From: Ipomoea triloba
Lineage: Eukaryota > Streptophyta > Magnoliopsida > Solanales > Convolvulaceae
Reading direction: 5' to 3'
DNA: 64,000 nucleotides
Assembly (NCBI RefSeq): GCF_003576645.1
Contig: NC_044917.1
Location: forward strand, 7,908,165 to 7,972,164
Part shown: piece by piece, positions 36,328 to 49,231 of the stretch
Layout: each line of letters opens with the position of its first letter
How positions within the stretch are numbered: position 1 is the first letter of the stretch
Program-made: the position numbers and the translations under genes
The notes under the pieces: generated by a model
Told to the model about the DNA's origin: nothing
Seen by the model: the letters and a program-made list of their open reading frames with translations, nothing else
Databases searched by the model: none

Positions 36328-38262
36328 TTAGTTTTATATGCGCATTGCGCGAATGGGTTAATGCCCAATGTTTATATTTAAATAAATATTTGAAAGTATA
36401 TCAATGCAATATTATATAGGAGAAGTTTATACATGGGTAATTGAATGTCGAATTTTATTATTTAAATATCTAACTCAAAGTATATGAATCCAAGATAATA
36501 TAGAAAATTCATTATAATTATTACTAAAATAAATGTTTGCAACCTTGTAAAATCGATAGTCTAAATATTTGGTCTAAAAATGATAGTCTAAATAAATACT
36601 AATTTTAATTTGAATTTTTCTAAGTGTTCTTAATTCTCTTTTGAGTAACATTGTCATTGTCTTCATCTTTACTATTTGTTCTCTTCCTTTTTGTTGGTAG
36701 TGTGTTATTTGCAATTCGGTTATTGTTGATAGCATAGATGACAACGCCATGCAATGAGATTATGATATAGGAGCTATGGACTTTCCTTTCATGCAATGAG
36801 ATTATGATATAGGAGCTATGGACTTTCCTTTAGTGCAATGAGATTATGATATAGGAGCTATGGACTTTCCTTTAGATGTTCTGCTTGGGGTTCATTTGGT
36901 TCAACCATTATTGTTGAATGAGTTATTGTGAATAAAGAAATCCCTAGTTTAAGAAAAAATATTAAATAAATTAATAAAAATTTGAAAATTTAAAATATTA
37001 TGTATTCCAAAGATATTAAAATGTATTTTCTCGCTTCAATTTGCTGGGTAATGGGTTATTTGAGTACTTTCATTGTCAACAAATCCCCCAAGTAGTTAAT
37101 ATGGATTGGTTTCAAACTATTCTTTTTTATTTTTTTCATGGTATTAAAGAAATACATACGTATCATTTTTTGGTGTAACTACAAATTTAATTATTTAATT
37201 CAATAAGAGTAAAATAGAGTGATTCCGCATAGCTACTAATTTATTTAATTTAATAAGAGTAAAATAGAGTGAGAAAGTTAATTATGTCAAATTTGATTGA
37301 GATAAGGTTCGAACCTAAGACCTTTCTTATAGAAATTAATGGGTAAGTTTAAAGTTAACGGAATGTTAACGGAGAAAAGAATATTTAACGGAAAACTTAA
37401 CGGATAATCATAAAAGGAAGGCTAAATTAGGTAATCTCTATTAATAATATTAATATAAATTATCTTAACCATCTATTTGATTAAATAATTCATCTGAACC
37501 ATCCATTTGATTAAATAATTTGACCGCCATGGTTATTATTTGAGTACTCTCTTTGTCAACCAATCCCCAAGTAGTTAATATAATTAGCTTCAAATTATTT
37601 TAAATTTTTTTTAATAGTATTAATAAAATACTTAGTAACTAAATATATAACATTATTTTGTACTATAACTTTGATATTTAATTACAAGATATTGTAAAAA
37701 TAAGATAATGGACAATCTAATGAATATCAATTGATAAATTTGAATGTAAAGAATCTTTGCATGAGAGAACGAAAATAAAGACAATATAACTAATGAAATT
37801 ATTTCTCTTATTTAATTTAATTTTTTGATAATGAATAATTTTTTCAAATAAAGGTATTGTAGACACATAATTCTAAATTAAAGAAATACATATATATCAT
37901 TTTTTGTTATAGCTACTAATTTATTTAATTTAATAAGAGTAAAATAGAGTGAGAAAGTTAATTATGTCAAATTTGATTGAGATAAAGTTCGAACCTAAGA
38001 CCTTTCTTATAGAAATTAATGGGTAAGTTTAAAGTTAACGGAATGTTAACGGAGAAGAGAATATTTAACGGAAAACTTAACGGATAATCATAAAAGGAAG
38101 GCTAAATTAGGTAATCTATATTAATAATATTAATCTGAATTATCTTAACCATCTATTTGATTAAATAATTCATCTGAACCATCCATTTGATTAAATAATT
38201 TGACTGCCATTTTTTCTACCCATTTTAGGCCTAACTCTCTTTGGCTCTTATTAGTATAGTAG

Positions 38263-38263
<1 letters not shown>
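36328..38263 (-). mobile_element. Non-autonomous Helitron (1.9 kb) inserted in an ATT repeat
   Basis: On the minus strand the 5' end TCTACTATACTAATAAGAGC begins at 38263. The 3' end has a CGCGCAATGCGC hairpin and closes AAAACTAA at 36328 next to T. ATT repeats lie on both outer sides. Inside, a block of about 330 bp at 37148-37512 recurs at 37882-38200 with few differences, and a 62-bp unit with GATTATGATATAGGAGCTAT is repeated three times at 36740-36876. No Rep/helicase is encoded. Confidence 0.6.

Positions 38264-38322
<59 letters not shown>
38264..38322. repeat. (ATT)n microsatellite
   Basis: About 59 bp of TTA/ATT repeats, directly abutting the Helitron 5' terminus. Confidence 0.9.
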
Positions 38323-38325
<3 letters not shown>

Positions 38326-41269
38326 ATTGGGACAATATCTCTTAGTTTAGTTTTGTATATCAACATTAGGGGTGTGTAATCTATTAATCGAACCATTTTA
38401 ACCGAAGTTTTTAAAACTTTAACCGTTAATCGAGCCAACTTGAAATTGTTTTCGATTAATCGGTTGGTTAACAGATTAACCGAATTTTTTAAAGCAACAA
38501 TTCTAAATCCTAAAAAAATACCTATTATAATAAATCTAATTAAAATAATACATATAATAAATCCATAACAAAATATAGAAAAACAATATATATAACTAAA
38601 TAAATAAATATATAATCTAATATGTAAAATCTCTATAAATTTGTAATGTATTTATGATATTATTTTTGTATATTTTCTTATGGATTTATTACTATATGTA
38701 TTATTTTAATTGAATTTATTATTATAGGTATTATTTTTAGGATTTAGAACTTTAGCTTTAAAAAGTTTGGTTAATAGACCAATTTACTTTTTTGAGTACT
38801 AATGACTCTGTTACAATGTAGTTACTACTTTTTTCTTTGAATTTCTCCAAGTCATCTTAATTCTCTTTTGGGTAACATTGTCATTATCTTTATCTTCAGT
38901 ACTTGTTTTTTTTTTTTATATAAATTTATTCATTGGTATTTGGTAATGTGTCTTGTGCAATTGAGTTATTGTGATAGTATAGAGGGCAGCGTCATGTAAT
39001 GAGATTATGATGTAGGAAGTTGTGGATTTGTCTCATTGTGTTTGTATATATAACTGAGATCTTAGTTGTACTATGAATTCTTGATTTTGCAAGCGTCTAT
39101 TGATAGTTGGCAGTGGTAGTTTTTCCTCCTACATGTTTCATGTGCTATGAGATGTGTGTCGTACATTCTCTATATTTTATGAAGAAATATTTTAAAGATT
39201 ATACTACCAATATTTTGTAAAAGGGATCTAAGAAAATTTATATTTTTTGAGGACCCCGACTGGATTGCAGTCCTTTCGGCAGAAATGATGAGATGAAACC
39301 TAGTAGAAAATCCCAGATTATATAGAGAAGTGGCCTGATAGTAAAATAATGGGTTTACTTTAGGCCTTGAGCTATTACTTGCTGGGCTTGGAATCCCAGT
39401 TAGGGGTGTGCACACTTAAGGTAGCAATCCTGATTCCACATGTGATTGATGAGTTATGTTGAGTTATAAGGGAGCAATTCTTCAGGACTCGATCTCCGTC
39501 GGGGTCATACACACATGGTGATGACCTCACCTCCCTTCATGTGTAGTTATGATGATGATATTGATGAAAGGTTTCCTCACGTATTAGTGTATTACTATAT
39601 CGAGATAACTATTATCCTATGATGAGATTATTGATCCCAAGTGAAATTTTTTAGAAAATTTACTTATTTTGAGACTATATGAGCTGTATCTTACTTTTAA
39701 TGAGGACTGAGGAGTATGACAGATATGTATTATGATATGAGAAAAGCATTTTCTTACCTTGGTAGTATAATTGAATTTATCATAATGTTTTAGTAATGCA
39801 TGTCATTTAAACTCTTTTCACTTTGAGGCATTGAAACCTTTTTTAATTTCATTCATAAGTATGTGAATGTGATTTACTTGTCTTATAACCGAATTTGTCT
39901 TATAACCGAATATGTCTATGTATGTACCTCTTCAATGAGCTTGTTGTCTAGTGTTGTATATCCATGAATCTTATGTTACAAGTTGATGCATAATGTGATT
40001 ACGTGTATCAAATCTCCTATTTTTCAATCTATATATGTATAAACTATTTTACAGGGTGGAGTGGTTTATACTTAGCAATTATGCTAATCTGGTTGTTTTC
40101 TACTTGTTTTGCTTAACCCATTTCAAGATCTGCGTGATATGAGCCGAGAGCGCTAGAGGACTTAGATTGAGTAGACTTAATTTTGAATCTAGCTCCTAGG
40201 TTGATCCATTAGTGTTGTTTTCATTTTGTAGAGCATATATTGACTCTAATATTTAGTATTATGCTTAGACTTTCCTTATGGGTTTGTATGGTGCCTAGAC
40301 ACCAGGTCTGTGACCTTTATGTTTTATGATTAGGATTATAGATGTTTTGATCAATGACTTAGCCTGGTATAGTAGTTACCTCAGTATGGGTAACTACGGC
40401 GGTAACATCCCCTATGTTTTGTGATTTATCTATTAAATGATAGTAGCTAGTTGTATATAATCACATCTTTATGCTTTAAGCTCCAATGCATTAGCCTAGG
40501 CTTGTATGTAAATTTGGCGATGTAACACACGCACCCTCAGATACATTGTGGCATGTGTACAAGTCTCCTTTGACCCCGACCTGAACCTGTACGTGCATGG
40601 GCTTCATGTGTCCTCCATGTCGTGAGCCTGGAACTTGCTCCATCCCCTTAGTTATAAATACCGTATTAATTACAGAGGGAGTGACTTTTCCCAAACTACT
40701 TTGTGACACTAGCTATCAGTATGGAATATAATCTTTGACCAACTACTTCGTGACACTAGCTATCATTTTGGAATCTTTGACCCACTGTTAGGCGTCCCAA
40801 GCTCGAGCGCTTAAACCGACAAGCAGACTAGGTTAATGATCCAACCCGGAACTAGACCTAGTATTGTATTCGTAGTCATAACTGATCGTATATACTAAAT
40901 CATTGATTATGTTTCATATTTTATCATAAATACTTTTTTATCATTTCAAAGTGTTTTAAAATTTCACATTTTCACCTCACTCGAGTATATTTTTGGCTAC
41001 GTCCCTAACTATATATCATGTCGTCTATCAAAAGCATTTTATTGTAATATATAATGTATTTTGTATTTGAACATTATTATGAGTGTTTGATATTTTTGTC
41101 ATTGGCATTTCTAACGTAATTTATACTTCGCCCCCTCAGATGATTTTTTGAGTCCGCCTCTAAATTTATATTATTAAGTTTATAGTTGTATTTAGTTATA
41201 TGCTCCATATATATTAGATCATAGAGGCTAATCTAGACCATTGTTTCACCACCGACACCCGCATTGAGG
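38323..41269. other. Gene-free region with probable old retroelement remnants
   Basis: No coding domain is recognised. The stretch of about 39390-40480 has the feel of an old LTR or retroelement flank, for example CTACGGCGGTAACATCCCCT near 40396, but I could not define ends. A SINE-like piece lies near 38795-38830. Confidence 0.3.
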
Positions 41270-41587
41270 GGCAAATTATATCTAGACCAAGGTTCACAAC
41301 GCACTATGGATCCTAGTCCAATACACATAATTTGACTTCATAATGAACATAATTCATGTTTATAATGCACAGAATTTAAGTTTATAATAGACAAACACAT
41401 AAACACAATATAATAAACATGAATTCTGTGTATTATGTTAAGTGTTTATGTGTCATCAGCTATATAATACACATAATTCATGTTCATTACATCATGTTTA
41501 TGTGTGTATATATTATGAACATGAATTTTGTGTATTGAATCAACGTCCGCAGTGCACTGTGAACCCTGGTCCATGATATAACGATTG
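41270..41587. mobile_element. Short relative of the MULE-type MITE family, copy E (318 bp)
   Basis: Ends GGCAAATTATATC and GATATAACGATTG, flanked by GCATTGAGG (41261-41269) and GCATTGGGG (41588-41596), a 9-bp duplication with one mismatch. The TIRs carry CTAGACCAAGGTTCACA-type sequence instead of GGTGCAC. The core has CACAGAATT-like and ATAATGAACAT units. Confidence 0.7.
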
Positions 41588-42782
41588 GCATTGGGGCTAT
41601 AAAGGATCCACTATTAAAATTGTGGCAAATTATACTATTTTATAAGGGGTAGGTTTTTTGTCAATGGGAATGAGTTTTTAATGGGTTTTTATTTCTGTAA
41701 ATACAATTTTTTGTGAGACCCACAATTGGAGTAATATTCACAAAAAGGTGCACCAGTTGTACGCAATGTTGTAAAAATTTTGCCTAGAAACCAATTAATC
41801 GCTGCATGCTAAGTGCTAGGCGTTGACTGATCGCCTAGCGTATAATCATAATTGGTGGTCTAGGCAGCCAACTAGGCTGCCTATGCACCGCCTAGACCTC
41901 TTAAGCGCCGACAAGGCCTCCTAGGCATCGACTAGATCACCTAGTCAACCAATTAGCTATTATTCTCTTCTTTTTTTAAATTGGTTATTTCACTCAAAAC
42001 GACATCATTTTAAAAAAAAAATCCTAAATTGTTCAAACTCTATATGTTTTTAGATTAATATTTAATATTTTAGTATTAACTATTAAAGTATTAAATAGTT
42101 TATAATTATCAAGTCTTTAAAAATTAGAAAAAAATTAAATAAATCTTTTAAAAATAAAATATAAAAAAATACGCAAACGGCCGATTAATTACCACCTAAA
42201 CAGACGCTAGCGAAGAGCCCCTAACATTTTTTTTTTCAACCGTGGTTGTACGTAAGGAAAAAACGTCCAGCTTGCGCATGCACAGAGCACATAACATAAC
42301 CTTTTGTATTTTTATATTGTCAGCATTTTTCTTTTTTCCTCTTCTCTTTTTCCTACGTGTCATGGTAAAAATTCCTAAAAAAATTGACATTATTGAAACT
42401 TGAAATTGCTCTTAATGTACGGAACTTTCCTACATGTACGGAACTCTCCTAAACCCAAAAGTGGGCCAAACAACATTAGCAAATTAAAGGGCAACTTGAT
42501 TTCATTCTTAACATGCATGTAATATAAGTATATACGCGAGTACAGGATGGATCGGAGACAGAACTAATTACGTTCCATTCATTGTCGTCCGTCCTATCCT
42601 ATTCCTATTCCTAGGATAGCCATTATCCAGTTAATCCAAAATCTAAATCAAACAGTATCTTGCATTGCGGCAATATATGTCTGGTTCCTTGGCATTATAT
42701 TAATTCTGCAACAACGTAACTTGCGTTTTCATTTGCAGTTATATATTCGATCATATTCTGATATTCATATTCATATTGGCGA
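41588..42782. other. Intergenic region and 3' flank of the RING gene
   Basis: AT-rich with a local patch at 41780-41960 rich in CCTAG/CTAGG motifs (repeated GCCTAG and GACTAG words). No gene is recognised. Confidence 0.35.
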
Positions 42783-44865
42783 TTATGAGACATGCATTAA
42801 ACAAACATCTGTCCTGCACATCGGGCAACTTCCATGTCGGATCAGCCATTCATCGACGCAGTGTATGTGGAAGGAATGGCTACAACTCGGCAGCATTCTT
42901 GCTGACTCTCCATTCTTGAACTCCTGCATGCATATATATATATATATATATATATAGTTTGTATGATTTGACATTATTTGGGCACGACAGAAACATAATG
43001 ATATTGTCGGCTAATTAAAATGTGATCCGATCTAAGACTAATGATGACTAACCTGCAAGCAGATGGGGCAGCTGATATCTTGAAAAGGGCTGCTGCAGCA
43101 AGAAGTCTCCATGGAATGAAACATGAACTCAGGCAGCTTCTGTATTATATCAAGGGATAATCCCCTACTACTGCTCCCATTATTTATCTCAAATATGTCT
43201 GATATTTCCCTCCTCAAACTTGTCTCCATTGTACTCACCTGAACCATATAGGCCGGGATTTTCACAAATTAATGCCCGGAAATCCATACAATATCTACTT
43301 CAATTCTACCATGTATGCAATTAAGTATCATATCATATCATTCAGCTATAGGGTATTTTAATTGGTTTCTGGGTGGTAAGTTGTAGAGTAAGGATGCAAA
43401 ATCAAATTAAATCTTGATGTAGTTGCAGAGTGGAGTTACATCCAATGTAATGAGCTCCTTGTGGACAGCACCAGGCATGGGCCACACCCACTACACCGGG
43501 GTGTAGGAGCCTGGGGCAAGGATTATATATATTTTCGCCTCTGGTAGTTGTAGTATGAGAGTTACACTCAATGTGGTGAGCTTCTTGTGCGCACCAAGCA
43601 TGATGAGTCCCCTCACCTAATGACTTGCTACTTAAGTCATCGTGATTTACCACCTGCACATATCCTGTTTGGCCAAAGTCTGGGGGTTGGGGCGAGGGAT
43701 TTTGCCTTTTGTGGCAAATGTCATTCAGACATCATAGAATTCTCTGTTGAATTAAAGATATTGTTAATAAGATTTGCATGAATTGAGGATGATCCTTACT
43801 TGCCACTGGTAAGCTTTGAGAACAGCAGGGCAAACCCAGTCCATGAATACCTTCCCATCCACAAGACTACATACAAGAGCCACCTGCAATATTTACTGGG
43901 CAGTGAACTTCTAAGTACTACATACCATACCATCTGAGTCAACAAAAAAAAATCTGTTTTTCTTTCTCAGGGGCAGTTATAAATACAACACACTTATCTC
44001 CCTATGCAAAATATCCCTCATTAAATATCATTCATCTATTTCTCAACAAAGCAATAAATGTGTCTGGTAGAGTGTAATGCATACAGTACGTAGTGCTATA
44101 AATCCCCTTGCACATGGCATATCAGCATGGTGCCTGCAGAGGCATAATATTGCATGCTGTTTTTTTTTTTTTAATATACATTATATTTTCAACTTAAATC
44201 AGACTAATTTTAAGTACCCAAGAGTCGCTGAAGTAGGTAAATTGAGAGTCACTTTGTCAATCAAAGGTTCTCAGCCCACCCAGTGCCGGTATACTCTACA
44301 GTGTTCATTACCACTCTATACTAACACTAGAACAAGACTTTAGAGTAGTCAATCAAACTAACTGAGCTAGCGCGGCCCTACTATGATGATGTTAATAGAT
44401 GACATTTATTAATTAATTAATTAATTACGTACCTTGGAAAATGGCTCTCCATTGAGCATAAGTTCAAAGAGCTGGACGGCTGTGATGGCTCCAGCTACAG
44501 CACCAACTGCAGCACCTCTTAGAAGCCCAGTTTCTGTGGTCTGCCCTTTCAGTGCTCCTGTTACTATTCCAACTGTTGCACCTCCTACTTAACAACAACA
44601 AATATAGTGTTCTATCAAATTAATTCTGACTGAAACACTACTAAAACTGTGAAACAAATTAAAGAGGAGATTTTGATGAATGGAAACTAAGTAACATACC
44701 CAGAGCAAGAACGCACATGAAGAGAGACCAGACAGCATTGTTCAAAACCATTAACAAAATCCGAGATGCAGACCCGACCACATCCATGGTCATGGGAATC
44801 CACGAACACACACAACCTCTGCTCTTAACAATCAAATCCTCAATTCTTGAAAACAACCTCTTCAT
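42783..44865 (-). CDS. RING-H2 E3 ubiquitin ligase, NEP1-interacting protein-like (NIP/ATL-related), 5 exons
   Basis: Probable membrane-anchored ubiquitin ligase. Exons (minus): 44700-44865, 44433-44584, 43800-43883, 43053-43238, 42783-42923, in phase, giving about 242 aa (Arabidopsis NIP1/NIP2-like proteins are similar in size). Exon 1 has a hydrophobic segment (about 34-56). Exon 2 is a Gly/Ala-rich hydrophobic stretch ([28 protein letters not shown]) characteristic of this family. The C-terminal RING-H2 is complete: C191-x2-C194-x15-C210-x-H212-x2-H215-x2-C218-x10-C229-x2-C232, with W222. In Arabidopsis NIP1/NIP2 bind plastid NEP1/RPOTmp at thylakoids, so a similar role here is inference. 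The acceptor of the last intron follows a long TA run. Confidence 0.88.
42932..42956. repeat. (TA)n run at the 3' end of the last NIP-like intron
   Basis: About 25 bp of TA dinucleotides followed on the minus strand by TGCATGCAG/GAG, the splice acceptor of the RING exon. It replaces the usual polypyrimidine tract. Confidence 0.85.
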
Positions 44866-44938
44866 CTTTGCAGACCAGAACCTGATTGATTTGTAAGTCT
44901 GAAATTAAAAACACTTGTGGCTGAAGATCAGAGAGCGC

Positions 44939-44946
44939 ATTTATAG
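44939..44946 (-). promoter_or_regulatory. TATA box of the RING-H2 gene
   Basis: CTATAAAT on the minus strand, about 75 bp upstream of the ATG at 44865, flanked by GC-rich CGCGCA and GCGCTC. The spacing implies a leader of roughly 45 bases. Confidence 0.5.
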
Positions 44947-45756
44947 TGCGCGAGAAAAGGGAGGAAGAAGCATTTATGGAGAGGTGAATTGAAGTTCGGA
45001 GCTACCTAACACGTGCTGGGCATGCATGCATGCATGTTAATTGGCATCCAACTTCAATTTTTCTTTTTCCCATCCATTATATATGCGGGCCAAAATATGA
45101 CTTTTGAGACTTGAAAGCTAATTAAGCAGTGATGCTCAGCTCCAACTGCATGCCTAGCCTTCAAGTCTTCAACTTCATCTTTCTTTATTTATATGTGCAG
45201 TGACGCCCTCATCAGATCTAGTTATTGCTAATTCCAATAAATAATGATACATAGAAACCTCAAAATAGAGCTATCCAACAATTGATTTGATAATCACAAC
45301 ATTCAAATTTTATTTCAATATAAATTTTTTTTAATTTGAATACATCCATTATAGATAACTTTAAGCTGGTTTACTTTATTTTTAATTGGCTAAGATTAAA
45401 ATTTGAAGGTTGTTAGATGGGGGAATTTGATCACCTTTTAACGTCAATGAAAATAAGTGCATGCACGGGTTTAATTTGATAATTTAGTAGACAGTATTTG
45501 AAAAAAAAAATTTAAAATTATAAATTTGATAGTGCATTTATATATACTCTCGAATACTTTATCCATTAAGAATGTGAAGTATCTTTGAAATTTAGGATTC
45601 AAAAACAGGGTGCGGGCGGTGGGGCGGTTATGCATGTGTCCTGTGGGCTGTTCACTGGCAAATATGAACTTTGCAGGAGATTGGGAATGGTCCATCCTCA
45701 ATCCTTATCCACATTTATGAATTATGGTCCCAATAATGTAGATATTTCCCTATAGG
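44947..45756. other. Upstream region of the RING-H2 gene, no further gene
   Basis: Contains a CATGCATGCATGCATG run (45022-45037) and otherwise AT-rich DNA with no recognised element ends. Confidence 0.35.
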
Positions 45757-45766
45757 ATAGTCTTCT

Positions 45767-46517
45767 GGCAAATTATACTGTGCACCACAGTGCACATAGT
45801 AATGTGCACCACGTACCTAAACGACGTCGTTTTGAGTATTGTAAACTAATTGTCCGTTTTTTTGGAAATCACGTTTCCCGTTTCGGCCGGTCTCTGTATT
45901 TATGTTAATATTATGTGTATTCCACGCAATCATTCTGTGTATTCTAGACAACCGTTCTGTGTATTCTAGGCAACCGTTATGTGTATTCATGTTAGTAACA
46001 CATGTTGTGATTCCATATTAGTAACACATGTTGTGATGTGTTTGTGCATTCGAATGTTTAGGAGGATGAGTTCTGTGTATTTTGTGTAAATATTCTGTGT
46101 ATTCATGTTATTAACACAAGTTGTGATGTGTTTGTGCATTCAAATGTTAGTAGGATGAGTTCTGTGTATTTTGTGTCAATATTCTGTGTATTATGGGCAA
46201 ACATTTTGTGTATTCTAGGCAAATGTTCTGTGTATTCTATATAATGATTACGTGTATTATAGATAATGAATTCCCTGGATTCATTCGTGTCCACGTCCAC
46301 TAACATCTGTGTATTTTGTGTCAATATTCTGTGTATTTTGGGCAAACATTCTGTGTATTCTAGACAAACGTTCTGTGTATTATAGATAATGATTGTGTAT
46401 TATAGATAATGAATTCCCTGAGTCATTCGCGTCCGCGTCCATTAACATCAAAACGACGTCGTTTTATGTACGTGGTGCACATTGCTATATGCACCGTGGT
46501 GCAGGGTATAACGATTG
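45767..46517 (-). mobile_element. MULE-type MITE, copy D
   Basis: Left end GGCAAATTATACTG, right end GGTATAACGATTG, flanked by ATAGTCTTCT on both sides (45757-45766 and 46518-46527), an exact 10-bp duplication. The TIRs hold CACAGTGCAC/GGTGCAC palindromes and AAACGACGTCGTTT. The core is about 25 degenerate CTGTGTATT-containing units, with part of the inner TIR-proximal block repeated (46255-46300 and 46380-46445). Confidence 0.8.
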
Positions 46518-46527
46518 ATAGTCTTCT

Positions 46528-49231
46528 CATCCCTCTCACTTTCCAATTTGCATTGGTTTAGCTGCTTGCACCCACATAATTAAATCCAATCAATAATCAG
46601 GCCATTATATTGTTTCTCCATCTTCCAATTCTTAAAGAAAAAAAAAAAAAAAAGCAATTGAATGATCCCATATCAATTCTCAGGTAGTCTGTATTTTTAT
46701 ATTATAAACTTAATTTCAATAGCATAAAGGATATGACAAAAACTTATGTAAAATCGTTTCACGAATCTTATTCGTTAGTCAGGTTGAGTTAATACTAAAT
46801 GCAATATTTATATTGAAAATGTAATACTAATTAATAACGAATAAAATGTTTATTACTTTTATGGGGAAATGTAATACTTTTGAAAAAAAAAATCTTTACA
46901 TGTAACAAACACCTTATTCCTGATTAGCATCACATTTTTTAGTATAAGTATTACATTTTTATATTGATCCATCTCATAGATCTTGACGGTCTCACACAAG
47001 TGTGACCAAAAGTATACATAGTCCAATTTTTGTTTAGATAGTACACTTTTTGTGGTATTTTTGTAAAATAATTTTATGTAATTTGAATGTTTTTTTTTTA
47101 ATATTTAAAAATAATTTGTATATTGCTATAAGAGAATAATTATGGAAAGAAAATAATTATTAAAATGATATGAAATTAGGGGCTATTTTTAGAAATTAGT
47201 AGACCAATCTAGAATCATTTTTCAGGTTTTCAATGTTTAGCAAGAGGAGGGCCTTTCAAAAAAAAAAGAAAAAAAAAGGAGGGAAAATAAGGTGATTGAA
47301 AAATGTGATCTTGTATGTGTCAATGAAAAATGGGTATATTTTTCAGAAAAATGACTTCTTTTTTTTTTTTGAGAAATCATTTTCTAAGTCTTTCACCAAG
47401 CTCTACCCTCTCTCTACCAGACCAAGCCTTGCCCGCTCTCTACCAAACCAAGCCCTGCCGGTTGTCGTCTATACCATGCATGCTGCTCTCACTTTCTTCT
47501 TGCTACCAGAAACCAATCAGCATCAGAGACCAATCGGCCAGATGGAAACCAATTTGGTCAATTGGTTTTTGATGCGACACCAATCTGGTCGACTGGTTTC
47601 TGAGTGGTGATTTTGTGATCTTTGGTTCTTGATTATTTTGTTGTGATTTTCGAAAAAATGAACCAAACACACCACCAAGACAGTTTCCTAGAATGCAACA
47701 AAACATTGGAAAGGAAAATGTTTTCTGAAAAAATGACTCATTTTCTAGAAGTCATTTTAATGCTTTCCAAACACAGCCTAACTTAATCTAAACCCCTATT
47801 AGTATTTTTTTTAGAAATAGAATTACAAATATGTGCCATATTTTTATTGGTGCAAAGTATATTTTATTATTTATCCAAGGAAAAAATGATTAATTAAAGA
47901 ACTTAACTAACTTACAGTACAATACTCCAATTGAATCATATAATTTAAAACCTGCATTAATGAACTGTTCAACAGTTAAAAAAAATACATTTTTTTCAAT
48001 GAGTAGATATTGTTGATATGACATTTGAAAATAAATGCAGGGTCTCTTAGAATTGCCTGTGACATGTTGTAGATTTTACAAGTGCTATTTCTAATTTTGT
48101 TGCATACACTTGAGCTATGAGGCCAAGAAACAAACCAGTGCAATATATGTGAAAGGGCCCAACTCCACTACACTGACTTTGCCTGGGTAAAGATTGGCTT
48201 GCTGATGAACAGTGAACAAGAAACTCAACACCATTCAGTTCAATAGGTTTACTTTCTTTCTGATGGTGGTAAGAGAAAAGGGTTCGCCAGTCAGTTGATA
48301 TATTTTGCACATGTAATTAATCGCCAAGTTAATTACATAAATATAATATGATAATTATATACCTATAATACGTTAAATGTAGACACATAATATATTACAG
48401 AATATGTCAATTATAGATACATGATTTTTAGACCAGAGTCCACAACATAAGATGCGCTCTGATCCATTGTATAACCCACCATTGCAGCCTAAATACAAAG
48501 CCCAACTAGCCATGCCCAAAAAGAGAAGGAAGAAAGGATACACGATGCTAAAGTTGAGGATGAACAAAACATGCAATCCACAAATATAGCCATAGATCCA
48601 ATAGATTGAGCCATCACAAAAGTCACAATTTGTGCAAGATGAGTTGTAAGGCCCAAAGTAGTTACGTTGTTTACAATTTTTTAGAAGATGTGTCATTTTA
48701 AATACCTTCTGAAAAAAGAACAAATGTCATTTTCAGAGTATCACGTTTTCTTATGTCTTTCGAGAAGGAAATAAATGTGCAAACTTTTAGTTAATCTCGG
48801 GCAGTCGAGTGATTGGGACACCTTGGTGCTAGAAGATCCTCCGTAGGGGATTGTGTGTTTTCTTACGGGGGATGTCGGGAGTGTTGCTTCTCGTAGAATT
48901 AGATAGTGGTGAGTCCTAGCCCGAACAAATTAAGACGTGGTCATTTGAGATTTAGCCTAAAGCCATGGATGCAATGGAAGAATAGTATACAAAGCTAGCC
49001 GATCCACGAGTTCTGATGTCCATGTCCATACGTTACTGTTGCTTAGAGTTACATGTTTGATTGGTACAACATCAAATCATATATGCTACACCCTACCATT
49101 TACCAAACTCTTAAGCCTAGCTGCCTAGCTGCGTGCCACCCATACCAGTCGGTACAACAAGCTATTCACTTCCACCCCATCTATGTTAAATAACCAGTCT
49201 TTCAGTCAATTTTAGTTTACTTGATCACTAT
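46528..49231. other. Gene-free region
   Basis: No gene is recognised. The stretch of about 47400-47773 is a truncated MITE-like piece, with ACCAAGCC and CCAATCTGGTC repeats, ending CCAAACACAGCC then TAA. The minus frame at 48373-48723 is Cys- and aromatic-rich but has no homolog I know. Confidence 0.35.

Noticed and set aside
39170..41200. Possible Gypsy LTR
   Set aside because: Some words recall plant LTRs, but no paired ends, primer-binding site or coding domain could be shown.
48373..48723. 116-aa minus frame, Cys/aromatic rich
   Set aside because: No known motif, no splice or promoter context, composition typical of AT-rich non-coding DNA.
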